Shown here piece by piece: positions 43,501 through 54,999 of a stretch of 64,000 bases of DNA (position 1 is its first letter; the number at the start of each line of letters is the position of its first letter). Source of the stretch: Costus lasius (lineage: Eukaryota > Streptophyta > Magnoliopsida > Zingiberales > Costaceae); assembly GCA_027563935.2 (NCBI GenBank), contig CM050448.1, positions 64,903,843 through 64,967,842 of the forward strand. Direction: 5' to 3'. The notes under the pieces are model-generated. The model made no database searches. It saw nothing but the letters and a program-made list of their open reading frames with translations, and was not told where the DNA came from. The translations under genes and the position numbers were made by a program.

Positions 43501-45353
43501 TGGTCAGTGTTTATACCTTGAGACCTTTAGGATGGTCCAATGGGATATGAGTATCACATCTGTTTGATAGATGAGATATCCTAGCATGTTCGTTGTTATG
43601 TAAATAAGTACATCTGCGCACATGGACGTTTGCATGTACGATGTCCCTAAGAGATAGATATTTTATCTAGTCTCAGTTTTATCTCCGGTCAAGAATCATA
43701 GTGGATATGAGATAGGTATGATTCACTTGAGACTAGTATATGCGCTGGTTAAGCATAGGTTGCTAACGCAGGAATATAGGTATATCAAGGGAAATATAGT
43801 GGACTGACCCGCCATGAGGATTCATCTTGGTGTCACAAGATGAAGATCACAATGATAGAGTTATGGTTGTCCTAGACTTGAGGGCATTGTCATCTCTATA
43901 TAGTGAATGAGGCACTTTGATACAACCTAACATTTCGCCCTAAAAGGGAGTTATAACGGTTATCATTGGGTGCGTCATGAGCCATATGAGAGATTCAATG
44001 TGCCAAGAGAGAATTTACCCCTTGTAAGGAAGCTTAATGTCCATGGCGCTCTATGTGGATGACTAAAAGTGTATGGTCATACCTTGGTGATAACTTGATT
44101 TAGTTATGCCATAATACTAGGATCAACAAGCGTGACACGCTTGCCCAATCTGGACATTAGTCTGGCAAAAGGATAATTCTGTAATTATCTTTTATCGCAG
44201 TTTTAGAGGTTGTCGATGGTAATATTTATTCTGATGACTTGGGTAGCAATGATGTACTACTATGTGTCACTCATTGCTTGTGATGATTTAGTCATCACTG
44301 CCAATGTCTGAAGAATATACAAGGTCGCACACCTAGACGTCAGAGACTCCGTATTGATCGGATAGCCTCAGATCGAATCTATCGATGATTTGGATCTATT
44401 TGGGAGCTTTATGGTTCGCGGTTGATTGATGTGAGTTGAGATAAGGCTTATAAATTTCGGTGATCGAGTTGACCCCAGTTGACCTTGGGTGACCAGTTTT
44501 GACTCTGGTTGACTAAGTCTTTGTCGATGAGTCAAAACTCAAGTTCGCATTGAGATTTGTGTGGTGGTTTGATCACATGTGCACACCAGCTTGAGATATG
44601 TCTGAATATTATATTCAGATATATATTTGAATTAATCATTAATTAATTCATAAGTGGTGGGGGCCACAACTTAACTCACGAATATTTTTGAATAAAAATA
44701 TTACGACTTAAGTTATTGGACCCACACATTAAATCTATAAATATAGGGCCTAGGGGGTGCATGCTGTGTCGTATTGTCACCTGCTCCAAGCCCTAGCCAC
44801 CTCGATTTCTTCCTCCTCTCCTCTTGGCCGTTGCCCCTTCTCCTCCTTGGCGCCTTCATCCAAGTTGTCGCCACCTTCACCAAAGGTGGGCAGCAACTTC
44901 CTCTTGGCGCAAAGAGAACCTTGATGGTCTGTCCTTTATTCCTTGATGCTTTGGTGGTGCATCTGGAAGAAGAGCACAGCATACTAGTTGGCGCAATCCT
45001 CATCAAATAGGGGGAACTAGAAGTGGACAACACCCTTGGCAAATCTTCTCTAAAGTTGGCGCAACTTTGGTGGCTATCTCCTAGAGGCATGGATCTTGTT
45101 TCCTTAAGCTAGCACGTGCATGGAGCGAAAGAGTCTCGTGACCATCCGTGTGTGCGTGACTGCAAAGGACGAGCACTTGATCGTCTTCATCACTGGCAAC
45201 ACTCAAAGAATTACGTGAGCAAGTGAGGTATAACTCAATTACATCCTATGGTATTCTTCTCATATGTAGATCCTGGCGTTTTGGTGGGAATTCTATTTCG
45301 GACCGTCTTTCCACTACATTATAAATTTTTATACGGTCCAGGGATTCCCAACA
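43501..45353 (+). mobile_element. LARD 3' LTR
   Basis: 1853 bp, starting TGGTCAGTGTTTATACC (a mutated TGTTAG start) and ending GGGATTCCCAACA. It is the direct partner of 40349-42180, with identity of about 90-93% by eye, so the insertion is not recent. The five bases after it (aggag) do not match those before the first LTR (atatc), so no target duplication is visible. Confidence 0.9.
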
Positions 45354-45632
45354 AGGAGCATTCGCCAGAGACAATATCACTGATCATGTTAGCTAGGGCA
45401 CGAAGCGGGCTTTGCGTACGAAAGCAAATGGCATGTGGTCAAGATTTTAGTTTCAAAAGAGATTAAAACCTAATCAGTAACCAGGGTTAAGCTAAGTTGG
45501 GTAAAGGGCAAGAAACGGTGGTAGAGAGCATCGAGATTCACATCACTACCACGTGGCTTTAAGATTCATGAACGGCAGATCAACGTATCAAGCCTAAAAA
45601 TTCTAACCTGGGTGCCTAGCTTAAGCCATTTT
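45353..45632. repeat. long inverted repeat, right arm
   Basis: Reverse complement of 39941-40191. Its inner edge coincides with the LTR end (the last base of CCCAACA), while on the left side 157 bases including a hairpin separate arm and LTR. Confidence 0.85.
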
Positions 45633-45700
45633 TCCGTAGAATGGAGCTGTGAAGCGTCGTTACTAAGCGAAAAACAATTAGAAAAAGGGTTAAAAAAATC

Positions 45701-45905
45701 GTGATAAGCTATATTCATATAATCTACTTACCATAAGTTATCTAATAGTATTTTTATTATCATAGATAGGCTTATTTATGATAAAAAATTAATAAAAATA
45801 TTTTTATGAATAAGTATGATACACTCATGGATAACTTATCCATGATAATAAAGGTACCATTAGATAGTTTAAAATAAGTAGATTATATAAATTTAACTTA
45901 TCCAC
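45701..45905. mobile_element. small foldback element (MITE)
   Basis: Ends GTGATAAGCTATATTCATA and, reversed, GTGGATAAGTTAAATTTATA, both followed by TAATCTACTTA. The arms continue through 'taatagtatttttattatcat' and its diverged complement. Total length 205 bp. The target duplication is not clear. Confidence 0.6.
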
Positions 45906-46363
45906 AATAATTATGAGCTTATCCATAATCTTTTTCAATCATTCTTAAATTTTTTTCTAAGCTACAAACTTCTCCCCTATTTATACCCATGGGAGGAGGT
46001 TATAGTTGAGTTTGCTCCGATGTAAGGTAGGAGCATGTGTCAAGCAAATAAAGATAGATGTAAACTAACATACAATATGATATATTTTTCAAAAGTAATT
46101 TTTATAATTTTTACAATAAAATCTAAAATTAACATGCAACTAAACTAAACTAATCATGCAATATAAAATAACTTTATGACTAAATGTGCAAACTAACATT
46201 AAAACTATAACTAAGCATGCAAAACTATAAATCAACAACTAAGCATGAAATTGCTAGAAATAAAATACGATAACATAAAGAAATGTTGTGATACTTGAGA
46301 ATTGAAAGATTGACTATCCTGATCTTCACTAGTCCTATTATAATGGAAGGAATAGAGATGGTG

Positions 46364-47600
46364 TGTGATGTGTCCGCAAGTGCACGGATACGTTGAAGTA
46401 ATAAAAGACATCAAACCCACAGAGACCTATGTGTTAAGTACCAAATAATTAAGTTTTCACTAGTTAAGCAGACAATATGCGATGGAATAGGATAAGAGCT
46501 AACGATAAAAAATTGTTATGGATTATCAAAGAGAGAAAGCTGGGACTAAGGTTTCATCCTTCTTAATTTCTATGACTAGACATAAATAAGTGCTTGTCAA
46601 TTATTCTTATTATGATAATGATAAAATTTATTTAAAAAGAAATTGTCTCCACTCGGACAAACAATTTTCACTGAACTAGTCTTCACTCTCATGACTTACT
46701 ACTCAATGTTTAATAAAAGTAAATCAGACTAAATCATTAAATCTACTCTCATAAATTTAATTTTTAAAGTCAAAATCTCAAGTAAAATTAAATACTCTCA
46801 TATCTTAGTTTTACAAGTTTTACTTAAGGGTTTTCAACAATCAAAATCACATCTCGGTCTATATTATCATGTCTAAGTCAATAAAATTCCTAGGTTAAAA
46901 TATTAACATGTAAATATGCTTCAAAAATTAAGTTTTAAGAATATATCTATTCTCATAGCCTAAGGGCCTGTTTGGCCCCGCTTTGAAGCTGATTTTAATC
47001 AGCTTTTAAACAGAAAGCAGTTAGAAAAACTGTTTGGTAATGAAAAGTAGAAGCAGAAAAAAGCAGTAAAAAGCAGAAGTTATGAAAGCTACAATTTGAT
47101 GCTTTTATAGCTTCTGCTTCTCTAAAAAAGTATTTTTATATAATTTTATTTAAAATTTTAAGTATTATTATTTTAAATAATTTAAAATTTTCACATTAAA
47201 GGAAAATAAAATATTATATTATTTTAAATAATTTAAAATAATATATTTATTTATTATTTTAAATTTTGACAGCAGTTAAAAAGTTATTAACCAAACATCT
47301 TATATATTTTAACAGTGCAGCACAGTTTAGCACAGCTATAAAGTTATTAATAGTGGGGCCAAACAGGCCCTAAGTTCCTAAAACAACAATTTAAGGGTTT
47401 CGAGTTTGTAAATCACCTCTCGGTCTATATTACAAACTCTATGACATGCTAATATTTTAAGACTAAAAATTTAAAGATCAATTAATCGCAAAAGTAAAAT
47501 TATCATATCTAAGAACAACTGACAAAATAAAAATTATCTAGTCATTTTAGCCCTCTAAATCCTAGCTTCATATGGCAAACCCTAGCTCTAGGTCTCCCTC
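46364..47600 (-). mobile_element. Athila-type LTR fragment holding a MITE
   Basis: On the minus strand it ends '...atccgtgcacttgcggacacatcaca' at 46364, the Athila LTR end. Further in it has 'gggttttcattatg'-like and 'tgagagtgaagactag' phrases that parallel 16100-16660. The Tourist MITE 46964-47370 splits it. It is truncated near 47600 and lacks the palindrome-array part. No primer-binding site lies beyond 46364, so it is a solo-LTR remnant. Confidence 0.7.
46964..47370. mobile_element. Tourist-like MITE (PIF/Harbinger)
   Basis: 407 bp with perfect 16-bp terminal inverted repeats GGGCCTGTTTGGCCCC / GGGGCCAAACAGGCCC and target duplication TAA (46961-46963, 47371-47373). AT-rich body, no coding capacity. 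It inserted in the minus-strand LTR fragment. Confidence 0.92.
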
Positions 47601-47652
47601 ATAATGAAGAAGACAACATAGTAGCCATAAGGGAGTAGCTACATAACACTAA

Positions 47653-48757
47653 CAGTCTGTTTCGGAGGAGGGAAATAAGGAGGGAAAGAAAAGAAATAGG
47701 TTCATTTCCTTCCATTTCTTTGGTTTCAGAGGAGAGAAATACACAAAGGAAAGAAACAATTTCCTTTCCTTTCTCTCCAAAAACGTTCCCTCCAAATCGG
47801 AGGGAAACCATTTCCGTTCCATCCTCCCCTCTCGCTCGCCGCGTCCACGCCCCCTCCCCTCTCGCCGATCTCGCCGCCTCCCCTCTCGCTGACCACGCAG
47901 CCCTCCCTCTCCCTCCGACCTCGCCCCACGCCGCCCTCCCTCTCCCTCCGACCTCGCCCCCTCCAGCAGAAGAATCGGAGAAGGCGGTGTCTTCTTCGGC
48001 AGCGTCATCAGCCCTAGCTCGCCTTGCCCTCGTCCCTAGCCCGAGTCTAAGTGCTCCGACCTCGAGCCCTACCTTATCCAGCCACCGATATCCCGTAGGC
48101 GTCCCGCTTCCTCTTCAAGCAGAACCGAGTGCGGATGATTGTCGATTGCCGTGTTGCGCCCGTGCGTGTGATTCAGGATGCGCGACTTTCGCAGCCGCTC
48201 TGCCTCGTCAGCTCCACTCTTCGCGCCCCCACATGGTTGCCACGCTCAGTACATGACCAACATGGGTTCTGTCACCTCCCTCGTCTTGGCCGTCATCATC
48301 AACGGGCAGGATGAAGTGGGCACGGGTGGCGCATCCTCCCTTTCCGGCTCGACAAAGCTCTGGGGGCTCGTCATCTGCCATCACACCTCCCCGCGCTGCA
48401 TCCCCTTCCCCCTCCGATACGCCTGCGAGTTCTTCATGCAAGCCTTCGGCCTCTAGCTCAACATGGAGCTCCAGCTCGCAGCGCAGCTCTCGGAGAAGCA
48501 CATGCTCCAGACACAAACCCTCCTGGCGGCGATTGCCAGGAGGGGCACGGCTGAGGTGGTAGCAAAGGGGCTGAGATTTTGATTAATTTAGGTTAATTTG
48601 AGTTGATTTTGACTTAGTTGATTGGTCAAATCATTTCTTTCCTTCCATCGAAACAGAAGGCTTAAAAGAGAAAGTAATTGTTTCCTTTCCTCTCTATTTC
48701 CTTTCTATTGTTGTTTCTTTTCCCTTCTTATTTCTTTCCCTTCTCCGAAACACAACG
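47653..48757. mobile_element. TIR element carrying a phytochrome fragment (Pack-type)
   Basis: 1105 bp. The ends CAGTCTGTTTCGGAGGAGGG and, reversed, CGTTGTGTTTCGGAGAAGGG agree at about 19 of 23 positions over 23 bp. The flanks carry TAA (47650-47652 and 48758-48760), the PIF/Harbinger target. Purine/pyrimidine-rich subterminal arms (47676-47815; 48610-48740) surround a GC-rich core at 47820-48595. The core holds, on the plus strand, a broken piece of a phytochrome gene. No transposase frame, so it is non-autonomous. Confidence 0.75.
48030..48522 (+). pseudogene. PHYB: phytochrome B GAF-domain fragment
   Basis: Three adjoining pieces give a phytochrome photosensory (GAF) domain in order: ESK.SDLEPY, then PATDIP (stop) [36 protein letters not shown]; a frameshift near 48230; then [53 protein letters not shown], a stop at 48454, LNMELQLAAQLSEKHML and QTQTLL. 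HGCH includes the cysteine that binds the bilin chromophore. RCIPFPL, FMQAFGL and NMELQLA favour phyB over phyA or phyC. The rest of the receptor (N-terminal PAS, PHY, histidine-kinase-like part) is missing. The fragment lies inside a TIR element, so it is a captured copy and not the host's own locus. A few residues near 48076-48085 are deleted. Confidence 0.88.
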
Positions 48758-48835
48758 TAAGAGAATTGCAGCAGCCTGTTACTAAAGAGACAATGTCCCA
48801 TGGAAGTGGAACAAGGTTGTTGCCCTTTGGCTACA

Positions 48836-49560
48836 TGATGTGCTTGCACAGTAACATCAAAGTAATCAAAGATATCAATCCCATAAGGATTTATATGTTA
48901 AGTACTAACAAATTATAATTATACTAGCTAAGAGAATCAAATTTAGTAATTAGAGAAATTATAAACAAGTAGAAATTCAGAGAAAATGCAATAGATAAAA
49001 TCCAAGACAAGGTTTCCCTGTACTGACTCTTGAAAGAACACTATAAGAATTTTTTTTTATTAATTGCTTAAAATCCAAGTTGTCCTCTTTTGGTAGCCCA
49101 ACTCAATGTTAAATCAACTTGCATTCTCGTGACTTGCTAACCTAGCTTAAGGTTTTATGGTGATTTATTCTAGTCTCCACTGAAATAAGAATCATTCTCA
49201 TGGAATAACTCACTAGTTCTTCTCACAAGTGATTTTAACACACGCTCGTAGCCTTAAATCACAAGTTCAGTTGTCCAATGCATATAGTCTGCCCTAACAA
49301 AGTAGTAAAATGATAAAAAATAAATAATAAAGCAAATACATTTTGTACCATATTATGTGCACCCAATTCATCACATTTCTTCTAAATTTGATTTCACCAA
49401 AGATTTTGTGTTCTCCTTTGGTATTATTCAATGTTTGCATACGAAGTCATAGTGGGAGTTACCCATACATATCCTGAGTTCCCAACAATGACATGTCTAT
49501 CTATGTATAATGTTGATAGATATGCCAATTCTAAAGTCTATTAATTTCACTATTCTAATA
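48836..49560 (-). mobile_element. diverged Athila-type LTR remnant
   Basis: On the plus strand 'tgatgtgcttgcacagtaacatcaaagtaatcaaagatatcaatccc...tatgttaagtacta' runs parallel to 46368-46445 (tgatgtgtccgcaagtgcacgg...tatgtgttaagtacca), and 'gcattctcgtgacttgcta' parallels 46685. So it is the end of the same kind of LTR, more decayed. The far border is vague. Confidence 0.5.
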
Positions 49561-49710
49561 CAAGTATTCAACCCCAACAGCTTGCTTTACACATAAGATT
49601 TAACATATTTGTTAGAAGAAAAAAGAGAAGATGAATAGGAATCATAATATTATATTGAGAATAGATTTCATCAAATTATGAAGTTGATGCAATCTCTACA
49701 TGCAAAGGTC

Positions 49711-49792
49711 TTGAATATAAAATAGTAATTATTATTTCCTATATACATGATTTGAATATAAAATAGTAATTATTATTTCCTATATACGTGAT
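49711..49792. repeat. 41-bp tandem duplication
   Basis: Two copies, 49711-49751 and 49752-49792, differ at one base (acatgat/acgtgat). Confidence 0.95.
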
Positions 49793-52264
49793 TATATCTA
49801 ATCTGACTCATTCTAATCTGGCTATTTCTAATATTATTATTTCTAACAATATAAATACTATATATCTTTGGATTCATTTCAAATATGGACTTTGTGGAAC
49901 TATGATATTGAACTAAGCAAATTTTTTCTATAGAAAAGCTTTAATGATGGATATCATTCCACCTTGATGTAGGTGAAAACCAAGGAATAAGTATGGGGTT
50001 GCTTTCAATAGCTACACACTGTCTTGATCGTATTGTGCATCAACATAGTTAACTACCAATATGGTATTGGTCCTACCAAAGATTAATACTAGTACTGAGG
50101 CTTTAAACCAATGTATCCTCCTTTATTATCATTTAGTGCCTGGACGATTTTTACTGCAAATAGTTTCTCAAACTTTCATAAGATAATCATCTTATGGGGG
50201 AATCCTCCTACCACATTTTAGTCAACTTAGAATGTTGAGATATCTTTATATTGATATGTCTACCAACATAATCACTAGAAAAGAAGAAAAAATTTCCCCT
50301 TGCTTCTCACTTCTCACCAACTTTACCCACTTCCCCACACATCCACCAGCCCCTCTTCTACTAAAAATTATGGACCAATTTTGAAAGAACTAATTTAGGT
50401 AGCTGGAGGAGATCAAACAATGTAAAGAGAAGAGAGAAAAGAGGAAGAAGATAAAAAGTTAACTTTTTTAATGCTAACATGAATGAAAAAACATTTATAT
50501 TAGCTAAATTAGTGCACTTACTGGAATAATGTATGTAACTAGAAGATGTCCAGGGTCCATGGTCATGTAATTGCAAGATGTCCGGTTCAAAGTTCAAGAT
50601 AATGATACGTATAGTATACCAGTCCATGGTCAGGTAGGTTGGGTACATATTGCTACCGAATATATATATATAAATAATTGATTCCATGACTATACCGCCA
50701 GCACGCACCAATTTTTTTATACTATGGTCGTTTTATTATGAAAGCTTGAGAAATATTGTTAAAAAATAGTTAAGGGACCAAATCATACCAAATGAAAAAA
50801 AAAACAGTTAGAAAGAAGTTTTACTTGCAAGGCTGAATAGATGGGGAAAGAACAGCATGGATAGAATGCAATACTTTGTTATACGATCCTGCTCTTACCA
50901 AATCTGATTTTAGAACTTACAGTCCAGTGTGAAATTGCCTTTCCATGCGATAACTAACTCAGGAAAAAAGCTATTACAGAAGAGGCTAAAAGATAGCAAA
51001 TAGATTTTATGTTCTCCAGAAGGATCTGAGAATTTAGGTGGCATTTGGATTATTTCAGATGCCAAGATATCTCTCTTCTCTGAGATGATGTGTCTTAATG
51101 ACGAGTCAAAAATAATCAAATCAGTCCAAATCTGTCAGATACGGATTATTAATTATCAAATCTTTTTAACCATGAAGTTAGTAAACTCAAACTAAACTCA
51201 CTACAAAAAATCTAGCACAATCAGAGATTTTCATTTTTTTTTTTTTTTTTTTGGATAGTTTGACAGATTTGATGGACTTAGAAGTAAAACAAGATTAGAG
51301 AGGGTATGGACAAGAAAATGAAAATTTACATGAAAGAAAAGATAAGAGAGCAACCAGTTACTATGATGTAACAATAAAGTAGAGCAGAGGATGTTGTTGT
51401 TTCTGCATTTGCTATTTGCTGCATCACTGCATTCCCTTCCAGAACAATCGCATGGTAAGTGTCAACCATCATGAAAGCTAGAAAAAAAGACAAAAAGAAA
51501 GGAGAGAGATTAGTCTTGATAGTTGAAGCTGCTAAAGAATAGAGATACTTCCACACAAGAGGGAGATGCCATGAGATCCATTTTTTACAGTCAAGTTTTC
51601 AAGCTTCCATGGTAATGCTTTAAAAACATTTCAACATTTGCAATTCGGTTAATTCCTCAATTTTGGTGGATTCTATCCAAAATATTGATCCTACTTGCAT
51701 CAATGATAATGAGTTTGGCCACTTACACTCATTGTTTCCAGCCTTGTCCAATAAGAATTATGACAAGTGTGACAAATAAGCAAACATCAAACTCACTGTT
51801 AATCATAGGGTTTATACGATTCCTCTTCCTTTTCTTTTACCTCTTCTGTTTTTTTATGTTTATCATATATAGAGATCAGCCTTCTTCACCCTTCTTTTTT
51901 ACTCCTTAGGATGGTAAAATTTGTTAGCAACTTAGAATCTACTAAAATCAACCTACTGTAACCTCATTTGATTGTTTTCAACCAATTACAAACTTTTGGC
52001 AGTAAGGTGGCAGTTGAAATTTTTGTGATAAGATCAGAGATGAATCCAAATTAAATAGGTCGTGTAACCATGTTGGATCAAGTGTGTCATGCAGAATTAG
52101 TTAAACAATCTGATATGTTCTAAAATGAGTGTGACATCCAAAATATTTCAGAAGTTTTCATGCAAAGGCAAAAAGCAGAAACATAGGACTTGACAAGATA
52201 TTATTTATCATTTACAATCAAACTAGATATATGCAACTAAAATAACGAGTAAACAAAATCTTAC
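49793..52264. other. AT-rich region downstream of the COMM-domain exons
   Basis: Mostly AT-rich, with a T run at 51234-51252. On the minus strand a T-rich tract ending in 'tctag' at 51478 could be a splice acceptor for a last exon: from 51477, in the phase left by the exon at 52265, it would add two codons (Leu, Ser) and a TGA. That is possible but unproven. The longer minus-strand frame there (VDTYHAIVLEGNAVMQQ) is in another phase. Nothing else supported. Confidence 0.35.
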
Positions 52265-52384
52265 AGAATTTGGAATCTGAGCACTGACGTAGGTCATTGT
52301 CCTCAAAGCAGCTTCTAATGTGTCTTTGGAAAGCTGAAATTTGACCTCTGATTCCTCAGATGGAGAGTTAGGATGATCTTGCAG
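52265..52384 (-). CDS. COMM-domain protein, exon (C-terminal half of the domain)
   Basis: A 120-base exon, phase 0 at both ends, between the acceptor 'tatatttag' and the donor GTAAGA. It encodes 40 residues with EVKFQLSKDTLEAALRTMTYV, the conserved second half of a COMM domain (a beta strand, then the 'SKDTLE..L' helix and 'yi..Q' turn). It joins in phase to the exon at 61430-61519. COMM-domain (COMMD) proteins form the core of the Commander/CCC assembly that helps recycle membrane proteins in animals; the plant role is little known. The family call is from memory of its motifs. The intron between the two exons is about 9 kb and filled with transposons. Confidence 0.7.
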
Positions 52385-52927
52385 CTAAATATACAAAATC
52401 GTAGCAGAATTAGAATAAAAGCCATGGTGATGGTCTCGTAAATAATTAGTATGTTAGGTAGCAAAAATTAGCAGCCAGAATTAAGATTTATAGTGAAACT
52501 AGTTGACCAAAGTTCAGAGCAATAAAAATAGAAGCCAGGATTGAAACTTATAAGAGCATGTAGTTGCCTAGGTCTGCAGCAAGAGAACTGGATGCAGTTG
52601 TACTTCTAAAAATGCACATAAAACTATTTCTTAACATTTTTGCATCTATGGATGCAGTTGTTAGTAGCGCTAGGAAGAACTAAATCTGAGTGTCCACTTT
52701 TGAGGGATTTTATCATTTTATAGTGATCATTAAGGAAATTATTTTTTTCACTAGAATAAGAAGTACAATGGACAAAAGTAAAAAAGTCAGGATGGAACTT
52801 CTTGATACAGTTAGTGAAATCTTACTCTTTTCCTCCTTTGTGAAATCTTACTCTTTTCCTCCGCAGTGAAGAGGAGTAAGATTTCAGCTTGCCTCAGAAC
52901 CCAACCTTCTCCATCTTATCAAATTAC

Positions 52928-53042
52928 TGTAAGATTATTGGATAGTCTATTGGTTATCTTAATGGGTTATTATCTGTTTTGTTTTAGTATTTGTATCTTA
53001 AACAATTGATGTGCAAGTGAATTTTTGGGATTTTTGTTTTCA
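52928..53042 (+). mobile_element. short copia 5' LTR
   Basis: 115 bp, TGTAAGATTATTGG to GGGATTTTTGTTTTCA, followed by the primer-binding site. Partner at 59327-59464. Such short LTRs are typical of the Ale/Retrofit type of copia. It lies in the intron of the COMM-domain gene, in the opposite orientation to the gene. Confidence 0.8.
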
Positions 53043-53045
53043 ACT

Positions 53046-53058
53046 TGGTATCAGAACC
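53046..53058 (+). promoter_or_regulatory. primer-binding site (tRNA-iMet type)
   Basis: TGGTATCAGAACC three bases after the LTR end, the usual copia primer site. Confidence 0.8.
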
Positions 53059-53551
53059 CTAGCCTCTTCCTCTATCTCATCACCGAAGAGATCTAAGTTG
53101 TCTCACCTTGCAGCCTCCTTTGAAGCCTCAGCAGTTGTAGGAGGTAAGTTTACAGCATCCTCTGTGTCGTCATAGTCTGCAATATCTTCAACCGGAGCAG
53201 CTCAGCTCCAAGGAATTCCCCAAGAGCTTTGTCATCCTCGGTGTGGAAATTTGAACAGAGGACAGCCATCGCAGCAGCCACACAAAAAACCTGGCAGTGT
53301 TGGCAGACCCTTCAGCCCAGGAATTTTCAGCAGCAGCAGAGGCAGAGGACATGCCGCTGTACCTTTTAGTATCTCCATGGATTTCCAACAAGTTGAGTCA
53401 AAGCCCACCTCTGCCCTAAGTATCACTATTAAACTAAATAGTACCAATTACTTACTATAGGCTTGTTCTATGAGATTCTTTCTTATTTCTCTTAGGAAGG
53501 ATGAACACCTGGCTCGTGCACCACCCGCATCCATAGATCCTACATATAGAT

Positions 53552-54011
53552 CAAGGTCTCAAGTGCCAGTTTGACCGATTGTATCGGTCGCTGGCTGAAC
53601 TAGTACATACCAATGGACTTGGACTAGATTCCGATGGAACCAGACAAAGCAACAGGGTGGAGCAGTGGGAGGAAGAAAGAGGAAAGGAAGAAGAAAAAGA
53701 GGACGAGAAAGAAGAGAAAGGTTCCTCGCGTTCACTCTGCCACCGCCAATTGACCCAGTGTCTGTTGTTGCTTGCTTGCACCGCATCCACCTGCCCCGCT
53801 ACGTCTGTCGTCGCCCGCTCACCTCGCATCCGCCGTTGGCAAGTGTGCAATGGCGGGCATTACTTCCTTCCTCTCCTTCTCCTTCTCCTTCTCCAGTTGA
53901 TTTCAGTGCTTCGACGCTGCTTCGGTCCAGTGCTTTGTCAGACCGATCCCAACTAAAAAAACCAACCAATTCGAACCAATTTTAAAAACTTTAGTGCAGA
54001 TATGAGACTTG
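53552..54011. mobile_element. insertion in copia gag, CT/AG-rich
   Basis: It interrupts gag between codons for DPTYR and LLNIMEP. Ends CAAGGTCTCAAGTG and, reversed, CAAGTCTCATATC share a short inverted match. The flanking 8 bases agree poorly, so the element type is uncertain; hAT is possible. A GC-rich body (53640-53900) gives frames on both strands that are low in complexity. Confidence 0.45.
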
Positions 54012-54579
54012 GTATTATCTATCTCCTCAACATTATGGAGCCTCGAATTATTTTAGCTGTCATGTTTCATAACCCAACTAAGGCTATATGGGATGCTTTT
54101 GTCACCACTTATGGCTGATGGCTCTCATAATAATATCTCTCAAGTGTTTGAACTCTATGAAGACATCTACAGCTTTGAATATAAAGCATTCCTATGTTCA
54201 ACTATTATACTATATTAAAGAACATGTCGGATAAACTTACCACAAATCTACATACTATATTCTACAATAATGAACAAAACTCATGGTGGCCAAGTTTCTC
54301 TCATTCCATTAGAGCACTCATTCATCTGCTTGAGCACTCGTGAGGATGCCTATTCTTGAGTGTGTTTGAATTCCTTATGTTAGTTCCACCTCATTTGTTC
54401 CTTCTAGGAGTATAGACTTGTTATATAGTCTAATGGTCATTGAGGTCATCTGAGCCTAGGGTTAGGGTCAGGGCCGAGACCATAGTCGTGGTCGTGGATG
54501 TAACCGGCTGCCTGTATTTATTATGGAAGGTCTAATCATTCTTTTGTAGATGCAGATAGACATTTGGTAAACTACCATA

Positions 54580-54706
54580 CAAGGTTTGAAATTTTGATCT
54601 GCCAAAATTTTTGGTACAAACCCATCCAAGATGAGTTTAGTTTTACTGTAGCACTATGATGTTAGTTTGACCAAATTATTGTTTCATACTGATTTTTCAA
54701 ACCTTG
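54580..54706. mobile_element. hAT-type MITE
   Basis: 127 bp with inverted ends CAAGGTTTGAAA / TTTCAAACCTTG and an 8-bp target duplication CTACCATA / CTATCATA (one mismatch), as expected for hAT elements. Confidence 0.75.
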
Positions 54707-54999
54707 CTATCATATATATTAGCTGCAGAAGATTCAGATGCTCCAGTCACTTCTGATGTTGTCTACCCTTCGCCCTACTACTATTTCATCTATTACTACT
54801 ACTAATGTTATTACTTACACTCTCACTAGTGTGGCCCTCCCTACATTCTGTTGTCCAAAGACCACCTCCAATATCCTCATTACTTATATCTTTTGTACTT
54901 GGACCTAGTATTGCCACTCTCGCTTCGCTTCAGGCACCTTGGATTATTGATTCTGGTGACTCATCTCACATAACCAGTAATGTTTATTTGTTTACTATT

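Noticed and set aside
47649..48008. Minus-strand frames of 67-119 residues rich in Arg, Gly and Glu
   Set aside because: They cover purine-rich arms and GC-rich tandem phrases of the TIR element; the phytochrome fragment is on the plus strand.
48030..48522. A functional phytochrome gene
   Set aside because: Two stops, one frameshift, a small deletion, no PHY or kinase-like part, and location inside a TIR element.
53579..53985. Frames of 99-125 residues on both strands at 53551-53985
   Set aside because: They lie in a simple AG/CT-rich insertion that interrupts copia gag and have no recognisable motif.
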